Positions 48,601-57,322 are shown, numbered from the stretch's first letter. The stretch is 64,000 bases of DNA from a virus (IMGVR_UViG_3300045998_000148:35878-99877); one strand, 5' to 3'. Notes: generated by a model from the letters alone, not told the origin. Numbers and translations are program-made.

Positions 48601-51112
48601 AAGTCGAGAATATCAGCTCGCTTTTTTAAATTTCGAGAAGGATATGCTAGTAGACGCCTTGAATACTATCTCAAGGGAAGCGCGGGCGATCGGCGGCACT
48701 CAGCGCACGACCGAGCGCACCTTGCAACAGCACTTGAAGCGATTGCAGGCTAAGATCGACCGCGTTCTGATGAGTCAATCCAAACACGATGAGTTTGATT
48801 TCGAGTCACTGGGAATTGACTCCATCTTTTTTGATGAATTTCACGTCAATAAGCGCTTTCCGATTCAGACCAAACAGCAAGGCGTTCGCGGCATTCCCTC
48901 GGGCGATTCTCAGCGGGCGATCGATACCTATTGCAAGCTGGCCTACACTTTGGGTCAATTTTTTGCCGACCTCAAGCACGAGGTAAAGGGCAAGGTTGTC
49001 GCCGCTACTGGGACGATGCTTTCAAACACGATTGCTGAGATATACGTCTGGCAGCGAATGTTGCAGTTGCCCCTACTCGAAAAAATGGGTACGACTCACT
49101 TCGATGCTTGGGCATCTCAATTTGTCGAAATTAGTTCCGACCCAGAGGTTAAACCTGACGGGCGCTATGAGATGACCGATCGGATGAAGAGTTTCTATAA
49201 TATTCGCGTCTTACGCGCCCAAGTCGAGCAATTTGTCGATTTCTTTACCCCTAAAGACCTCGATGACGCCGCCATTGTCGCCAAGCCGACCGCGCATTAC
49301 ATCGATTGCGTCTGTCCGCCTAGCGAAGCACAAAAGCAATTTCTCAAGACTGCCCTGCGGCGGGCGGTTGCCATTCGCAGGCGGCAGGTTACGCCCGAAG
49401 AGGACAATATGCTCGTGCTGACCACCGATTTGATTAAGGCCAGTTTGAGCGTCCGACTCCTTTGCTGGAAGGAACCCCAACTCGACAATAAGATTCACTC
49501 CCTCGCCCTTAACGTCCTGTTTATTTATCGGGAAACCAACGGGACGCAACTTATTTTTTGCGACCTCTCTACCGATAAGGGGGAAGGCGAATTTAGCGTC
49601 TATCGCTACATCCGCGAGCTGCTGGTCGCCTGCGGCATCCCCGCCGACGAGATCGAGTACGCTCAAGACCACAAAAACGTCGAGCGCCGCAACGAATTGC
49701 GCGATCGCGTCAATCGCGGCGAAGTTCGCATCGTCATTGGCTCGACGGCTACGCTGGGGACGGGCTGCAATTTTCAAGAGTGGGGGCTGCACGCCCTTCA
49801 TCACCTCGACGCGCCGCACCGCCCGACTGACCTCGAACAGCGCGAGGGGCGCGGCATCCGCCAGGGGAACGGCAAAAATCAACTGGGGGAGGATACGACT
49901 TTTGCCTACTGTCTCGTCTTTCGCTACATTACCGAACGGCTCGATTCCCTGCGCTGGCAGGCGCTTCAAAATAAACGCAATATGATCGTCCAGTTTTTTG
50001 AAGGCCGCGACATCGACCAATTGCTCGAAATAAGCGAAGAAGAACGCCCCCTGACCTACGAAGAGGTCAAGGCACTCGCGACGGGCAATCCCCTACTTAC
50101 CGAAGATGCCCGACTTCGCAAGGAACTCGACGGCCTTCTCGCCCGCCAGCATCAATTTAATACGACTCGCCATCGCATTGCTTGGGATTTGAAGGCGATC
50201 TCTTCTCAAATAAAGGGCACGCTTTCTAAAATTGACGCAATTGAAGATTTTTTCCTCGCTCAAGGCGAGCCGACCCCCAGAACTCAATTGCAGTTCTTTG
50301 GGCTGGAACCCTGTAAGGTTCCCCTCGGCGATGCTCTCCGCCTCGGCCATACTTTTCGCGCCGTCGCCAATCAACTTAAGGGCAGGCGGCACGATATCTA
50401 CCCCATTATTTGCAAGCTGGGCAAGCTGGCGATCGCCCTCGAACATCAGACAATATACGGTTATACGTTCGTGCTGATAGGCAGTGCCATTGCAAAGGGC
50501 GAGGCAGTCGGGGAAAATACGGCAGATCGGCACTGCGAGGGCTTTACTATTAAGCTAAAGCAATTGACGGGCAAGCAAAATAGAAGCTATGACCTCAAGA
50601 GCAACAGCACGCCGGATGAGGCCGAACGAATTGGCGCTCAATTGCAGAAAATTTACCGCTTCGCCCTTTTGGATTGGCGCGATCGCCTGGTCGATGTCGT
50701 CTCTCACTTAAATCACAGTCAGATGCAGTTAGAACGGCAGCAATCACAAGGGGCTTTTTCTCAGAGCGATCGCATCTTGGAGGTGCGCGATCGCCTTGCT
50801 GAAATTGCAGAACTGCTGAAAGAAGATCGCGACATCCTCGAATTTGAAAAGGAAGAAGACCGCCCCATCGTTTACGATGACCTGGATTTTTCCCCAACCG
50901 AGTTTACCGTCCGCTATCTCCTGCACGGGCTAACTCAGTTTCAACCCGATTGGGCTTCCCTTCTCTCTCAAACGGTGACGAAATCGCGCTCTGGGGTGCT
51001 GCCCCTGAATGTTCGCGACGATGCTATCGAGGATGACGATTCCGACGATTCCGACGATTCCGACGATTCCGACGATTCCGACGCTCTCCCTCTTACCTGG
51101 CAGGTTAATTAG
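45695..51112 (+). CDS. Giant DNA methyltransferase-helicase fusion, DarB-like
   Basis: 1805 aa. N6-adenine methyltransferase domain near residues 90-230: TPPHLIDALW, VLEPGCGRGDF (motif I), FGIESDP and IGNVPFGSY (motif IV, NVPF for NPPY). Helicase domain near 870-1400: YPWQQRGIARIL, Walker A CVGAGKTLAL near 881, DEFH near 1047, GRGIRQGNG near 1385. The C-terminal 400 residues are helical with a Ser/Asp tail. This layout is that of phage P1 DarB and related phage/plasmid proteins, which shield incoming DNA from type I restriction or modify it. Start ATG 45695; the open frame extends to 45551 through a low-complexity leader. Confidence 0.85.
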   Translation: MSKKAITGAIAAISSLKSERPDPGCLMQFQGWGNCKALFAGDSTSEIAQYLLDVPANAPNKKDWLLEARRQLRDLLTPAEWQQARGSALTSYFTPPHLIDALWKAVRQIGFDFGRVLEPGCGRGDFIARSNLAQQSFFGIESDPITAAIAQALNPNAAIYNKTLEGVDFPDGYFDLAIGNVPFGSYRATDPRYAQLGGNIHEYFLAKSLDLVRQGGIVALIVPVSLFQRKNPSFRRYVGGYEDRVQVSIAKKERDRLRQEAKRSGMDSKTSIPSYKYERFRYGGIAKLVEVIWLPDSTFEGTQAQAAIAVFQKNRQGDFKPWTETTEFSINFAAFERDRAPQTVRVNRFFERELRLRQVDGINRLVNASSDPMFDDPPRFLGSPDINPLYGEGLSCADSGRDIAADIAAIFKWTPKVYGQPIDRIFDGQILSPEMQDLREGEFVFHEGRHYFRKEALLKPVPTVTEFVYRGKKYTIDRTGDRIADFIRLASATERLARAQSDPAPIAPLQTVCRIFYATFVRRWGHFKQKGFNANEVLLSGDPRYALTAELERWDGDRVVPSPILTERIGRVYGEPETCDNPRDAIIASLNRFGRIDINYVARLLGDTVERLSEYLAHKQLAFFDPDKGDWAFCDEYLSGNLREKIASALSHSGSLDLAANIKALRSALPKPILPRTPDRELAIECLEDLDIPVAELDERELSEYLDRRFTVELGATWIAPEVYARFARERLEIKIIEVSYLPPIATFFVSGDSRDRSQWGTEDMTSLQVYDCALNLKRPRIVRRNADGSFDYHNSELATRMVVAKIEDMNRDFVDWIWSDRKRTIEVSTLYNLNINSCMPRQFTGDWLELPGLNPAIELYPWQQRGIARILQSQSTFLSWCVGAGKTLALIVAAEEMLRLDMARRPIVVVLNGTEGQFLNEWKVAYPASNVALCPRAKKDRTSFLASLPHRTKGAIVMTHSQFFMLRVSREYQLAFLNFEKDMLVDALNTISREARAIGGTQRTTERTLQQHLKRLQAKIDRVLMSQSKHDEFDFESLGIDSIFFDEFHVNKRFPIQTKQQGVRGIPSGDSQRAIDTYCKLAYTLGQFFADLKHEVKGKVVAATGTMLSNTIAEIYVWQRMLQLPLLEKMGTTHFDAWASQFVEISSDPEVKPDGRYEMTDRMKSFYNIRVLRAQVEQFVDFFTPKDLDDAAIVAKPTAHYIDCVCPPSEAQKQFLKTALRRAVAIRRRQVTPEEDNMLVLTTDLIKASLSVRLLCWKEPQLDNKIHSLALNVLFIYRETNGTQLIFCDLSTDKGEGEFSVYRYIRELLVACGIPADEIEYAQDHKNVERRNELRDRVNRGEVRIVIGSTATLGTGCNFQEWGLHALHHLDAPHRPTDLEQREGRGIRQGNGKNQLGEDTTFAYCLVFRYITERLDSLRWQALQNKRNMIVQFFEGRDIDQLLEISEEERPLTYEEVKALATGNPLLTEDARLRKELDGLLARQHQFNTTRHRIAWDLKAISSQIKGTLSKIDAIEDFFLAQGEPTPRTQLQFFGLEPCKVPLGDALRLGHTFRAVANQLKGRRHDIYPIICKLGKLAIALEHQTIYGYTFVLIGSAIAKGEAVGENTADRHCEGFTIKLKQLTGKQNRSYDLKSNSTPDEAERIGAQLQKIYRFALLDWRDRLVDVVSHLNHSQMQLERQQSQGAFSQSDRILEVRDRLAEIAELLKEDRDILEFEKEEDRPIVYDDLDFSPTEFTVRYLLHGLTQFQPDWASLLSQTVTKSRSGVLPLNVRDDAIEDDDSDDSDDSDDSDDSDALPLTWQVN

Positions 51113-51933
51113 TGGCGGATCGGGTTTACTTCGCTACTGACGACTGCGACAATCCCCTGCTCGTATTTGCAGGGGACGTTCCTTTTGCCATTCACCGCAA
51201 AGTCGATACCTGCACTCGCATCATCCTTTCTGCCCTCGAAGAGTCGATCTCGGAGCAACTTAAATTGCAGGCAGGCTCGACGCCTTACTCTGATGGGGAC
51301 GTTTCCGAGGAAGTCTCCTCTAAAGTACGGCAGCTCTACCTCGAAACCCTCGCGGCCTGGGCGTCCCCCGAAAGCGAGGGCGAAAAAGCAGAGCTGCAAA
51401 AAATAATAGGCGACTCTAAAAATTCGGCGATCGCTCCCTATTTTGTCATGCTGCGCCAACTGACGGGGATTCCTTTTTCTGCCGCGTCCGCATTTCGCTT
51501 TTATATCTACGACCCGGAGCGATCGCCAGAAGGGGAGTTGATCTCTGGCTTGGCATGGCTGATGGAAGTACCCGAGAACGAATACGACTCCTCTGACTCT
51601 GAAGATTTGGAAGGATCGCCCCTGACGACAAAGGATGTTTTTCTCGACATAGAAATCGAGACGAGGCTGATGCTCAAGGAAAGCTTTTCCCCCGATATCT
51701 TTACGACTCATGCTATCAGCGAACTGATTTTGATGAACCGCTACCTGGGCGAACTCAATCGCCGCCAAAATGCGCGGCTCGAACGCGAAATGGACGGCAA
51801 AAAAGACCGAACCCGAGAACTGAATGCCGCCCTCAATAGCGACAGCGAAGAACCCGTCGCCCCCGCCGAAATAACCTCCGACCTTCGCGATCGCCTCGAC
51901 CAGGCGGGGATTGATTTACCCGAAAATGTGTAG
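51112..51933 (+). CDS. Unknown protein following the DarB-like gene
   Basis: 273 aa, GTG start sharing one base with the preceding TAG. Acidic, helical (TCTRIILSALEESISEQLKL; RYLGELNRRQNARLEREMDG), no membrane segment or motif. The tight coupling suggests a partner or packaging helper of the giant enzyme, as P1 darA-type genes are for darB (inference). Confidence 0.6.
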   Translation: MADRVYFATDDCDNPLLVFAGDVPFAIHRKVDTCTRIILSALEESISEQLKLQAGSTPYSDGDVSEEVSSKVRQLYLETLAAWASPESEGEKAELQKIIGDSKNSAIAPYFVMLRQLTGIPFSAASAFRFYIYDPERSPEGELISGLAWLMEVPENEYDSSDSEDLEGSPLTTKDVFLDIEIETRLMLKESFSPDIFTTHAISELILMNRYLGELNRRQNARLEREMDGKKDRTRELNAALNSDSEEPVAPAEITSDLRDRLDQAGIDLPENV

Positions 51934-51949
51934 CTCGTCCTTTTTTTCT

Positions 51950-52137
51950 GGAAAGATCGGACAGACAAAACAGACGGGACAGACGGGACGGGACGGACGG
52001 GACAGACGGGACGGGACAGACGGGACGGGACGGACGGGACAGACGGGACGGGACGGACGGGACAGACGGGACAGACGAGACAGATGGGACGGACGGGACA
52101 GATGGGACAGACGGGACAGACGGGACAGACGGGAACA
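51950..52137. repeat. 9-bp/5-bp G-rich tandem array
   Basis: Runs of GGGACAGAC and GGGACGGAC with GGGAC units interposed fill the gap between the 273-aa gene and the HTH gene. Its minus strand reads as a long PSVPSV frame which I do not accept as a gene. G-rich runs on one strand could stall polymerase or form quadruplexes (GGG every 5-9 nt). Confidence 0.9.
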
Positions 52138-52193
52138 AGTTTTTGAATCGTCTGGTCTGTTCGTCCAGTACGACAAATCAGGAACGAGGAAAA

Positions 52194-52901
52194 ATGGCCC
52201 ATATCGACGATCTCCCCTTAGAATCTTTTGACTTAAACGGAAAAACTCTGGTAATGGCATCCGATCTGAGAGATTTTCTGAGCATTAGCCGCAGTGCTTT
52301 TTATGGGCGATTGAAAGAACTCAATTTCACGCCCAGGCGCATCGGCAAGGGTTCTTATTTGCTGGCCGAACAAGCTCAAGTCATGGCCGAGCTGCATTAT
52401 TTTTTGCACGAAGGCGGCAAGCTGGCCGTGTTTGTCGAGCGGAATGCCAATCGCCTGAATTCGGATCGTCCGGTCAGTTCGGATCGTCCGGTCAGTTCGG
52501 ATCGTCCGGTCAGTTCGGATCGTCCGGTCAGTTCGCTCAGTCCGACCCGTTCGCTCAGTCCGACCCGTTCGATCGTTCCTGCACTTACCGAACAGATCGA
52601 ACAGGTCGAACAGGTCGAATCAATTGTTTCCGCCGACTGCCAGGAAATTGCTGCCGCATCCACTAATTCGCAACCCTGCTGGCGCTACGAGTATTTTGAG
52701 GTTTTGGAAAGAGCGTGCGATTGCGGCTGGCTGTTCCCGACTAACGCCTTGGCTCAATTGCTGCACGTCAATCCGGCGACAATTTTGCGTCAAGGCTCAA
52801 ATTTTGCCGCCCTCGGCTTTTCTTTTACTCGCGCTGGGGATCGTTGGAATCGCTCGATTCAGTGGAAGGTCGCGAAGGCGATCGCCTGCCTCGCTAGTTA
52901 G
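52194..52901 (+). CDS. HTH DNA-binding protein
   Basis: 235 aa from the ATG at 52194 (AACGAGGAAAA upstream). N-terminal MerR/excisionase-type segment: LVMASDLRDFLSISRSAFYG then RLKELNFTPRRIGKGSYLL. A linker made of SDRPVS hexapeptide repeats (18 bp each, 52458-52531) and SLSPTR repeats follows, then a second helical domain (YFEVLERACDCGWLFPTNAL with QLLHVNPATILRQG) that could be another HTH. Last gene of the rightward early region, overlapping by a few bases the end of a convergent gene: a candidate early-to-late regulator. Confidence 0.7.
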   Translation: MAHIDDLPLESFDLNGKTLVMASDLRDFLSISRSAFYGRLKELNFTPRRIGKGSYLLAEQAQVMAELHYFLHEGGKLAVFVERNANRLNSDRPVSSDRPVSSDRPVSSDRPVSSLSPTRSLSPTRSIVPALTEQIEQVEQVESIVSADCQEIAAASTNSQPCWRYEYFEVLERACDCGWLFPTNALAQLLHVNPATILRQGSNFAALGFSFTRAGDRWNRSIQWKVAKAIACLAS

Positions 52902-53419
52902 GGCTGCGTTTTGAATGCCTGTTCCTGGCGGATCATGCGGGTTGATGGGGTGAAGTCAATAATATTTTTTGTTTTCAACATCAGGCAAAGATCGGATATG
53001 TTCTGCTGATTTTGCAGCGCGATCGCCCCCGCTTCCGCCAGGGACTTATTGATTTTCTTTGTCTGGAGGGAATCGCCCTCAAAATAGGAATTGATTTTTT
53101 GCGTCAGTAACTCGAACTTGTGGTCGGTGTCTTTATTGGCGATCGCCGTTCGGCTGTCAATCTCCTGCTGCAACTCTTTGAAGCGACTCGTTAAATTGAC
53201 ATTTAAGGTCGAAATGGCGTTTTTAATTTCGTTCTCATCGTTTCGCCTCTTGACAAACCAGCTTATTGTCTGGCTCGACAGGGAAAGCAGGGCCACCGCA
53301 AATCCGACTGCGCCAAAAATAAGGCTGAATTCGACAGACGAGTTATTTGCGATGGAGCCGCTTCCCGCTGGGGACTGAGAAAAATTGGGAGCTTGCCCGA
53401 TTACTTGTTGTACTGCCAC
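52898..53419 (-). CDS. Membrane-anchored coiled-coil protein
   Basis: 173 aa, GTG start with GGGAG upstream. A transmembrane helix lies near residues 30-56 (SLIFGAVGFAVALLSLSSQT), followed by a long heptad-rich stretch (NEIKNAISTLNVNLTSRFKE). A 49-bp piece of its coding DNA (53003-53051) recurs at 22931-22979. It is the last gene of the leftward fibre block; a lysis accessory or holin-like role is possible. Confidence 0.65.
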   Translation of the reverse strand: MAVQQVIGQAPNFSQSPAGSGSIANNSSVEFSLIFGAVGFAVALLSLSSQTISWFVKRRNDENEIKNAISTLNVNLTSRFKELQQEIDSRTAIANKDTDHKFELLTQKINSYFEGDSLQTKKINKSLAEAGAIALQNQQNISDLCLMLKTKNIIDFTPSTRMIRQEQAFKTQP

Positions 53420-53576
53420 GATGCCAAGCTCCCAATCCCTACCGTTCAGATATCCCGCTCTACGATCCGTATCATACTAAGGTTGCGATCGCGATCGCTT
53501 CCGTAGCAACACCCGATCGCCTGCGAATCGATCGCGAAACGAGGGGCGGTATATGCGATCGCGATCGCGAATCAAT
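53420..53576. other. HIP1-dense gap
   Basis: 157 bp with five or six GCGATCGC or CGATCGCG sites and no supported gene. It separates the membrane/coiled-coil gene from the fibre block and may hold promoter sequence for the minus strand. Confidence 0.5.
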
Positions 53577-53897
53577 TTACCGTTTTGTTTCGCATTCGCT
53601 GCCTTCAATTGGCACGAGCTTGCGCCCGTTATTCTCGTCAGGCGCAATCTTCACGCCGGGAACATAGGCAAGCGCCTCGGCAACCGCATAAGACCCATCC
53701 AAATTTCTCTGCTGCGTCGTGACTTGCACCACGCACCCACCGACGATTTCAATCGCCTTGGTCGATTTCAACCAGCCCTCGCTTTGGCTGGACGCCTTAC
53801 AGAGCAATTGGAACATATCGACATTCCCGACCACTTCAAGATCTGGGACGTTCTGCCTCGTGCCGGATACGTCTCTGTTGTGCAGGGTCTTTTCCAC
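53577..53897 (-). CDS. Unknown small protein
   Basis: 106 aa with a GTG start behind AGGAGATAG. A small beta-rich domain (EIVGGCVVQVTTQQRNLDGS, ALAYVPGVKIAPDE). It begins MEKTLH, like the small ORF just upstream (MEKTPH), hinting at a local duplication of the start. No family recognised. Confidence 0.6.
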   Translation of the reverse strand: MEKTLHNRDVSGTRQNVPDLEVVGNVDMFQLLCKASSQSEGWLKSTKAIEIVGGCVVQVTTQQRNLDGSYAVAEALAYVPGVKIAPDENNGRKLVPIEGSECETKR

Positions 53898-53902
53898 TGT
53901 CT

Positions 53903-54022
53903 CTATCTCCTATTCCTTGAGTTGTTTTGCGTCTTGCAAATGTATTCGCCCGCTTGCTGTTTTTTGAATCGCTGTATCAGATCCGATTGTTCGCTGTCGC
54001 TGTCGTGTGGGGTCTTTTCCAT
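53903..54022 (-). CDS. Very small ORF, MEKTPH start
   Basis: 39 aa (MEKTPHDSDSEQSDLIQRFK and a basic tail), preceded by AGAGGA nine nt from the ATG and followed five bases later by the next gene. Short but well placed in the operon. Confidence 0.5.
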   Translation of the reverse strand: MEKTPHDSDSEQSDLIQRFKKQQAGEYICKTQNNSRNRR

Positions 54023-54070
54023 GCGCTATCCTCTATTTATTGTACTGTCTTGCGCCTCGGTCGAGAAAAG

Positions 54071-55018
54071 TTAGGCGCTCAGAGTGCCGTACAATTCTAC
54101 CTCGCCCATAACTCCATACCCTAAAGACACCAAGGATGTCCACCTGAAATAAGAATAAGGAATTATATTATTGATCATTCCACTATTATAAAATCCAGAG
54201 CTTCCTACAGCGCCAGGATTTACGCTGGCTTGTATGGTATCCCAAGTTGTGCCATCCTGACTAGCTTGAAAGCTAAAGGTACTCCAATAACTAGGCCAAC
54301 CGTGATCGGTACTGGCTTGTAAGGTATATCTATTTAATACCAGCGTTTTGTCGTTCAATAATCGTATTTGAATCCAATTGCCAGCACTAAAGCCCGATGG
54401 ACTATGCCAACAACCATTAGTGCCATTGGTACTGCGATCCACCATTTTATTCGGAACTCGCTGATCGATAAATCCAGCACTGGCAGAACACAACACTGCA
54501 TTTCTTACGGCATCGGGATTCGCAAAAGAAGTTACAAGTCCCAATGTACCCAAATAGTACATTGCTCCATTGGCATCTCCATTGCTTTGCCAAGTTAATT
54601 CAATTCCTGCTGGTTTTCTAGACGGAATCCAGTCTTGTGAAACAGCACCCTCTAACAACAAGAGCTGTGTCGCACTTATTCTTACAAACTTAACTGACGT
54701 ATTTCTAGCAACAAAAAGCCCCCTGTCTACGACAAAAGGAGTGACAACTCCCGCTACATTTCTAATGTCTGCCCATTCATCGTTAAATAAGACTATTCCA
54801 AAAAGGTTTGGATTGGCATTTACAACGTGAATCACCGAACCGACAGGAGCCGTTACCTCTTGTTCTATATTGGCATTAATCGGATCGGTATAAATGCAAT
54901 TTATACTGTTGCTGAAATCGGTACTGTAATTGACAAAGCCTATACTGCCCTCACCTCCAACTTCCGGGCTTGCTCCGACAGCTCCAACTTTTTTATATCT
55001 CGATCGCAGGGTTGTCAT
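54071..55018 (-). CDS. Tail-fibre protein with discoidin-like C-terminus
   Basis: 315 aa. The N-terminus MTTLRSRYKKVGAVGASPEV resembles MTDLRSIYKKL of the gene at 57319-57999, a shared attachment end. The C-terminal 150 residues follow the F5/8 type C (discoidin) pattern: WHSPSGFSAGNWIQIRLLND, LQASTDHGWPSYWSTFSFQA, SYFRWTSL and EVELYGTL. Such domains bind sugars; here it is likely a receptor- or capsule-binding module on the virion. Confidence 0.75.
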   Translation of the reverse strand: MTTLRSRYKKVGAVGASPEVGGEGSIGFVNYSTDFSNSINCIYTDPINANIEQEVTAPVGSVIHVVNANPNLFGIVLFNDEWADIRNVAGVVTPFVVDRGLFVARNTSVKFVRISATQLLLLEGAVSQDWIPSRKPAGIELTWQSNGDANGAMYYLGTLGLVTSFANPDAVRNAVLCSASAGFIDQRVPNKMVDRSTNGTNGCWHSPSGFSAGNWIQIRLLNDKTLVLNRYTLQASTDHGWPSYWSTFSFQASQDGTTWDTIQASVNPGAVGSSGFYNSGMINNIIPYSYFRWTSLVSLGYGVMGEVELYGTLSA

Positions 55019-55028
55019 GGCGCTTCCA

Positions 55029-56684
55029 TTAAAATTTAGGGACGCTTGTTTTATAAAGATGCGAATTATCTAGACTGGAACGAATGTTGTTGTCTAGAGC
55101 CAATTGATACTCGTATTTTTCTATTGCCCTCTTGTCAGTCGTATCTACCCAAAGAAAATCGTATAGTCTAAAATTCCCTGCCGAACTTTCATTCCCAATA
55201 CAATAATGATAGACCGAGCTATTAGAAAGAGCCGCGCTGGAATTACTTGGAGTTGTCGTCCGAGGCTGTTCTATCCCGTTAATGCGAAATTTTGAGCCAG
55301 CAGGAGCAAACGCCCTATAGTTTTCAGCATAACAACTTATAATACATTTGTTTTCTAAGATATTAGCAGGTATCGTAAACTCCGAAAAATAGAAAGTGCT
55401 ATAACATCTAAATTTTGTAGGAGAGGTTAGAGCCAATGCCCAGGTAACAAAACTCATGCTATCTATGTCGCGTTTCACATAGGCAAAGGGATAGTTTGAG
55501 GAAGCGTAAGACAAGACTTGAATTACAGCAATTAGTCCAACCGTGGTTCCTTGGTTCACCAAGGTCTTCATTGTCAGGGCTTTTAAAGTCTGATTGCTGT
55601 TAAATTCTATATATTTATTGGCTGCGTTATAAGTCGGCCTCGCCGCTCCCGAGGCGGTTAAATCTAGGGGCGTACCGGGGGTAGCCGAATAAAGAACGCC
55701 ATCCGATCGCAGGGCGATTACCTTGTCTGTATCGGCAACCGTCACTTTTCCCGCTTCCTGGATTGACAATCTAGACGGCACTGGAAATAAATTTTGTTCT
55801 AAATTAACGATCGAGTTATAGGAACTTATTAATGGAGGAGCCGACTTATGGATGTGATCGTTCGGCAACAAAGAAGTTAAATTCAAGCGATGGGCAAAAT
55901 ATCCTCTTATTTTTTCTATCTGTTTGTAAGAATCGGGATCTGTTACATCTAGTTGTGCGAGGTATAGGCACTTGACATCTATAGGAATATAAGAAGAGGA
56001 GTTATTACTTCCAAATCCGATATTCCCTTGTAGGAAATTAGACATTCCCCCATCTGTACTGGTAACGTATGTTTGAAAAGTTCCGCCATTTTTAGCGACC
56101 CTTATCGTATTTGTCCCACCTTGTCCGCTATGCGGGCGGAGGTCGTAGAAGACCTCCCACATCATCCAAGCATTCAATTCAAATCCACTAAAAAGATAGG
56201 GCTTGCTTCCCTGAGAGTTTGTCCTAATCCAAAGTTGATTGTTGCTACCACCCGTCACATGAAAGAGTATTGCAGTCGGCCCAGATATATTGAAGCCTCC
56301 TATATGGAGGTGAGGCGTCGAAGCATTTTGAAAGGAAGTTCTGAATACAAATAACGAATATAAGTAGTAAGTATTCAATCCGGCATAAGTCGCCAAGCCC
56401 TGTCCTTGATCGCCGTCTCCCGATCCAAATCCCCTGCCATGCCGCAAAGAATTACTGCCATTGCAGGAAACCATTCTTTCGCTGGCGTTAAAAATCGGCG
56501 CTCCCGCTCCGACGGGGAGGAAGGTTTGGCTCGGATTGTATTTATTCGGCCAGGTCGCTATATTTGACCCGGAGCTGAAGCTGAAATCGTTGTTGTCATA
56601 GGCTTCTTGCCAAAAAGCACCTGGAACTAAACTAGGAGTCCAAGGCTCAATTACCATTGTCGGGATATACGTCAATCGGTTCAC
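55029..56684 (-). CDS. Tail-fibre / receptor-binding protein, LamG-like
   Basis: 551 aa. Two concanavalin/LamG-like beta domains can be traced: residues 40-280 (ATWPNKYNPSQTFLPVGAGA, NAWMMWEVFYD) and 340-545 (YIEFNSNQTLKALTMKTLVN, FLWVDTTDKRAIEKYEYQLA). Such paired domains with Asn/Ser/Tyr-rich surfaces typify phage adhesins. It lies between other fibre genes in the same direction; GC is lower than in the head genes. Confidence 0.75.
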   Translation of the reverse strand: MNRLTYIPTMVIEPWTPSLVPGAFWQEAYDNNDFSFSSGSNIATWPNKYNPSQTFLPVGAGAPIFNASERMVSCNGSNSLRHGRGFGSGDGDQGQGLATYAGLNTYYLYSLFVFRTSFQNASTPHLHIGGFNISGPTAILFHVTGGSNNQLWIRTNSQGSKPYLFSGFELNAWMMWEVFYDLRPHSGQGGTNTIRVAKNGGTFQTYVTSTDGGMSNFLQGNIGFGSNNSSSYIPIDVKCLYLAQLDVTDPDSYKQIEKIRGYFAHRLNLTSLLPNDHIHKSAPPLISSYNSIVNLEQNLFPVPSRLSIQEAGKVTVADTDKVIALRSDGVLYSATPGTPLDLTASGAARPTYNAANKYIEFNSNQTLKALTMKTLVNQGTTVGLIAVIQVLSYASSNYPFAYVKRDIDSMSFVTWALALTSPTKFRCYSTFYFSEFTIPANILENKCIISCYAENYRAFAPAGSKFRINGIEQPRTTTPSNSSAALSNSSVYHYCIGNESSAGNFRLYDFLWVDTTDKRAIEKYEYQLALDNNIRSSLDNSHLYKTSVPKF

Positions 56685-56723
56685 GAAAAAACCTGTTCGA
56701 TCGGGGTTTTTGCAAAGAGCCGC

Positions 56724-56864
56724 CTATTTTTTTTCGGGCTTTTTTTCTTTGCTCTGTCCTGGGGGAAGATCGTCTTTTTTAGCCAGACCCGGAGGAAGGT
56801 CGCCTGTAGGTGCATTTACTTGTAGGTGTTGTAGCGATGGGAGGTAGACAACAACATTAGCCAT
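56724..56864 (-). CDS. Small Lys-rich protein coupled to the gene before it
   Basis: 46 aa starting MANVVVYLPSLQHLQ and ending in a Lys/Pro-rich tail (GQSKEKKPEKK) with two DLPPG repeats. It starts within the stop of the preceding gene (TGATG), so it is probably translated by coupling. Confidence 0.5.
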   Translation of the reverse strand: MANVVVYLPSLQHLQVNAPTGDLPPGLAKKDDLPPGQSKEKKPEKK

Positions 56865-57322
56865 CAGAGTACCTGTTCGATCAGAGTTACATCGTTGATA
56901 ACCTCTTCGACAAAAAGTTTTAAATTGGCGTCGGGAATTAACTCCTGTCGATAGCGCTTCCGTCCATTGCCTATTGACTCTAGCATTTCGTCAGTTGCGG
57001 GTAACGCGCCCTGTGTCAGCCCTGCAAGCACTATTTTTTTTGCCAGTGCCCTGCGATAACTGTCTTCCTCAATTGCCCTTCTCGTTACGCCAAGCAACTT
57101 GCTCTGAAGGGCAGAGAGAGGGGACGCGAGGGGTTCGGGGTCTTGTCCTTCTACAGGCTCGGGAGGTGGAGGAGCATTTGCTATGACAGTAGCGATCGCC
57201 TCGATAATTCCGCCCAAGGCAAAGAAGAGTATTCCTTCTACTCGATCGAAGAGGTCTTCGTCAATAGAAGCCAGCTTGACGGCCTTGGCACTTGTATGTT
57301 CCGGGATAGTAAATGTAATCAT
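56864..57322 (-). CDS. Unknown tail-region protein, possible assembly factor
   Basis: 152 aa: an N-terminal beta part (MITFTIPEHTSAKAVKLASI), a Pro/Glu linker (PPPPEPVEGQDPEPLASP) and a helical C-terminal half (RRAIEEDSYRRALAKKIVLA). Overlaps neighbours on both sides by 4 bp or less. A tail-fibre chaperone-like or tail-assembly role is possible but unproven. Confidence 0.6.
   Translation of the reverse strand: MITFTIPEHTSAKAVKLASIDEDLFDRVEGILFFALGGIIEAIATVIANAPPPPEPVEGQDPEPLASPLSALQSKLLGVTRRAIEEDSYRRALAKKIVLAGLTQGALPATDEMLESIGNGRKRYRQELIPDANLKLFVEEVINDVTLIEQVL

Noticed and set aside
51741-52260. Minus-strand PSVPSV/VCPVCP frames
   Set aside because: They are translations of the GGGAC array, overlapping on several frames and lying partly antisense to real genes.
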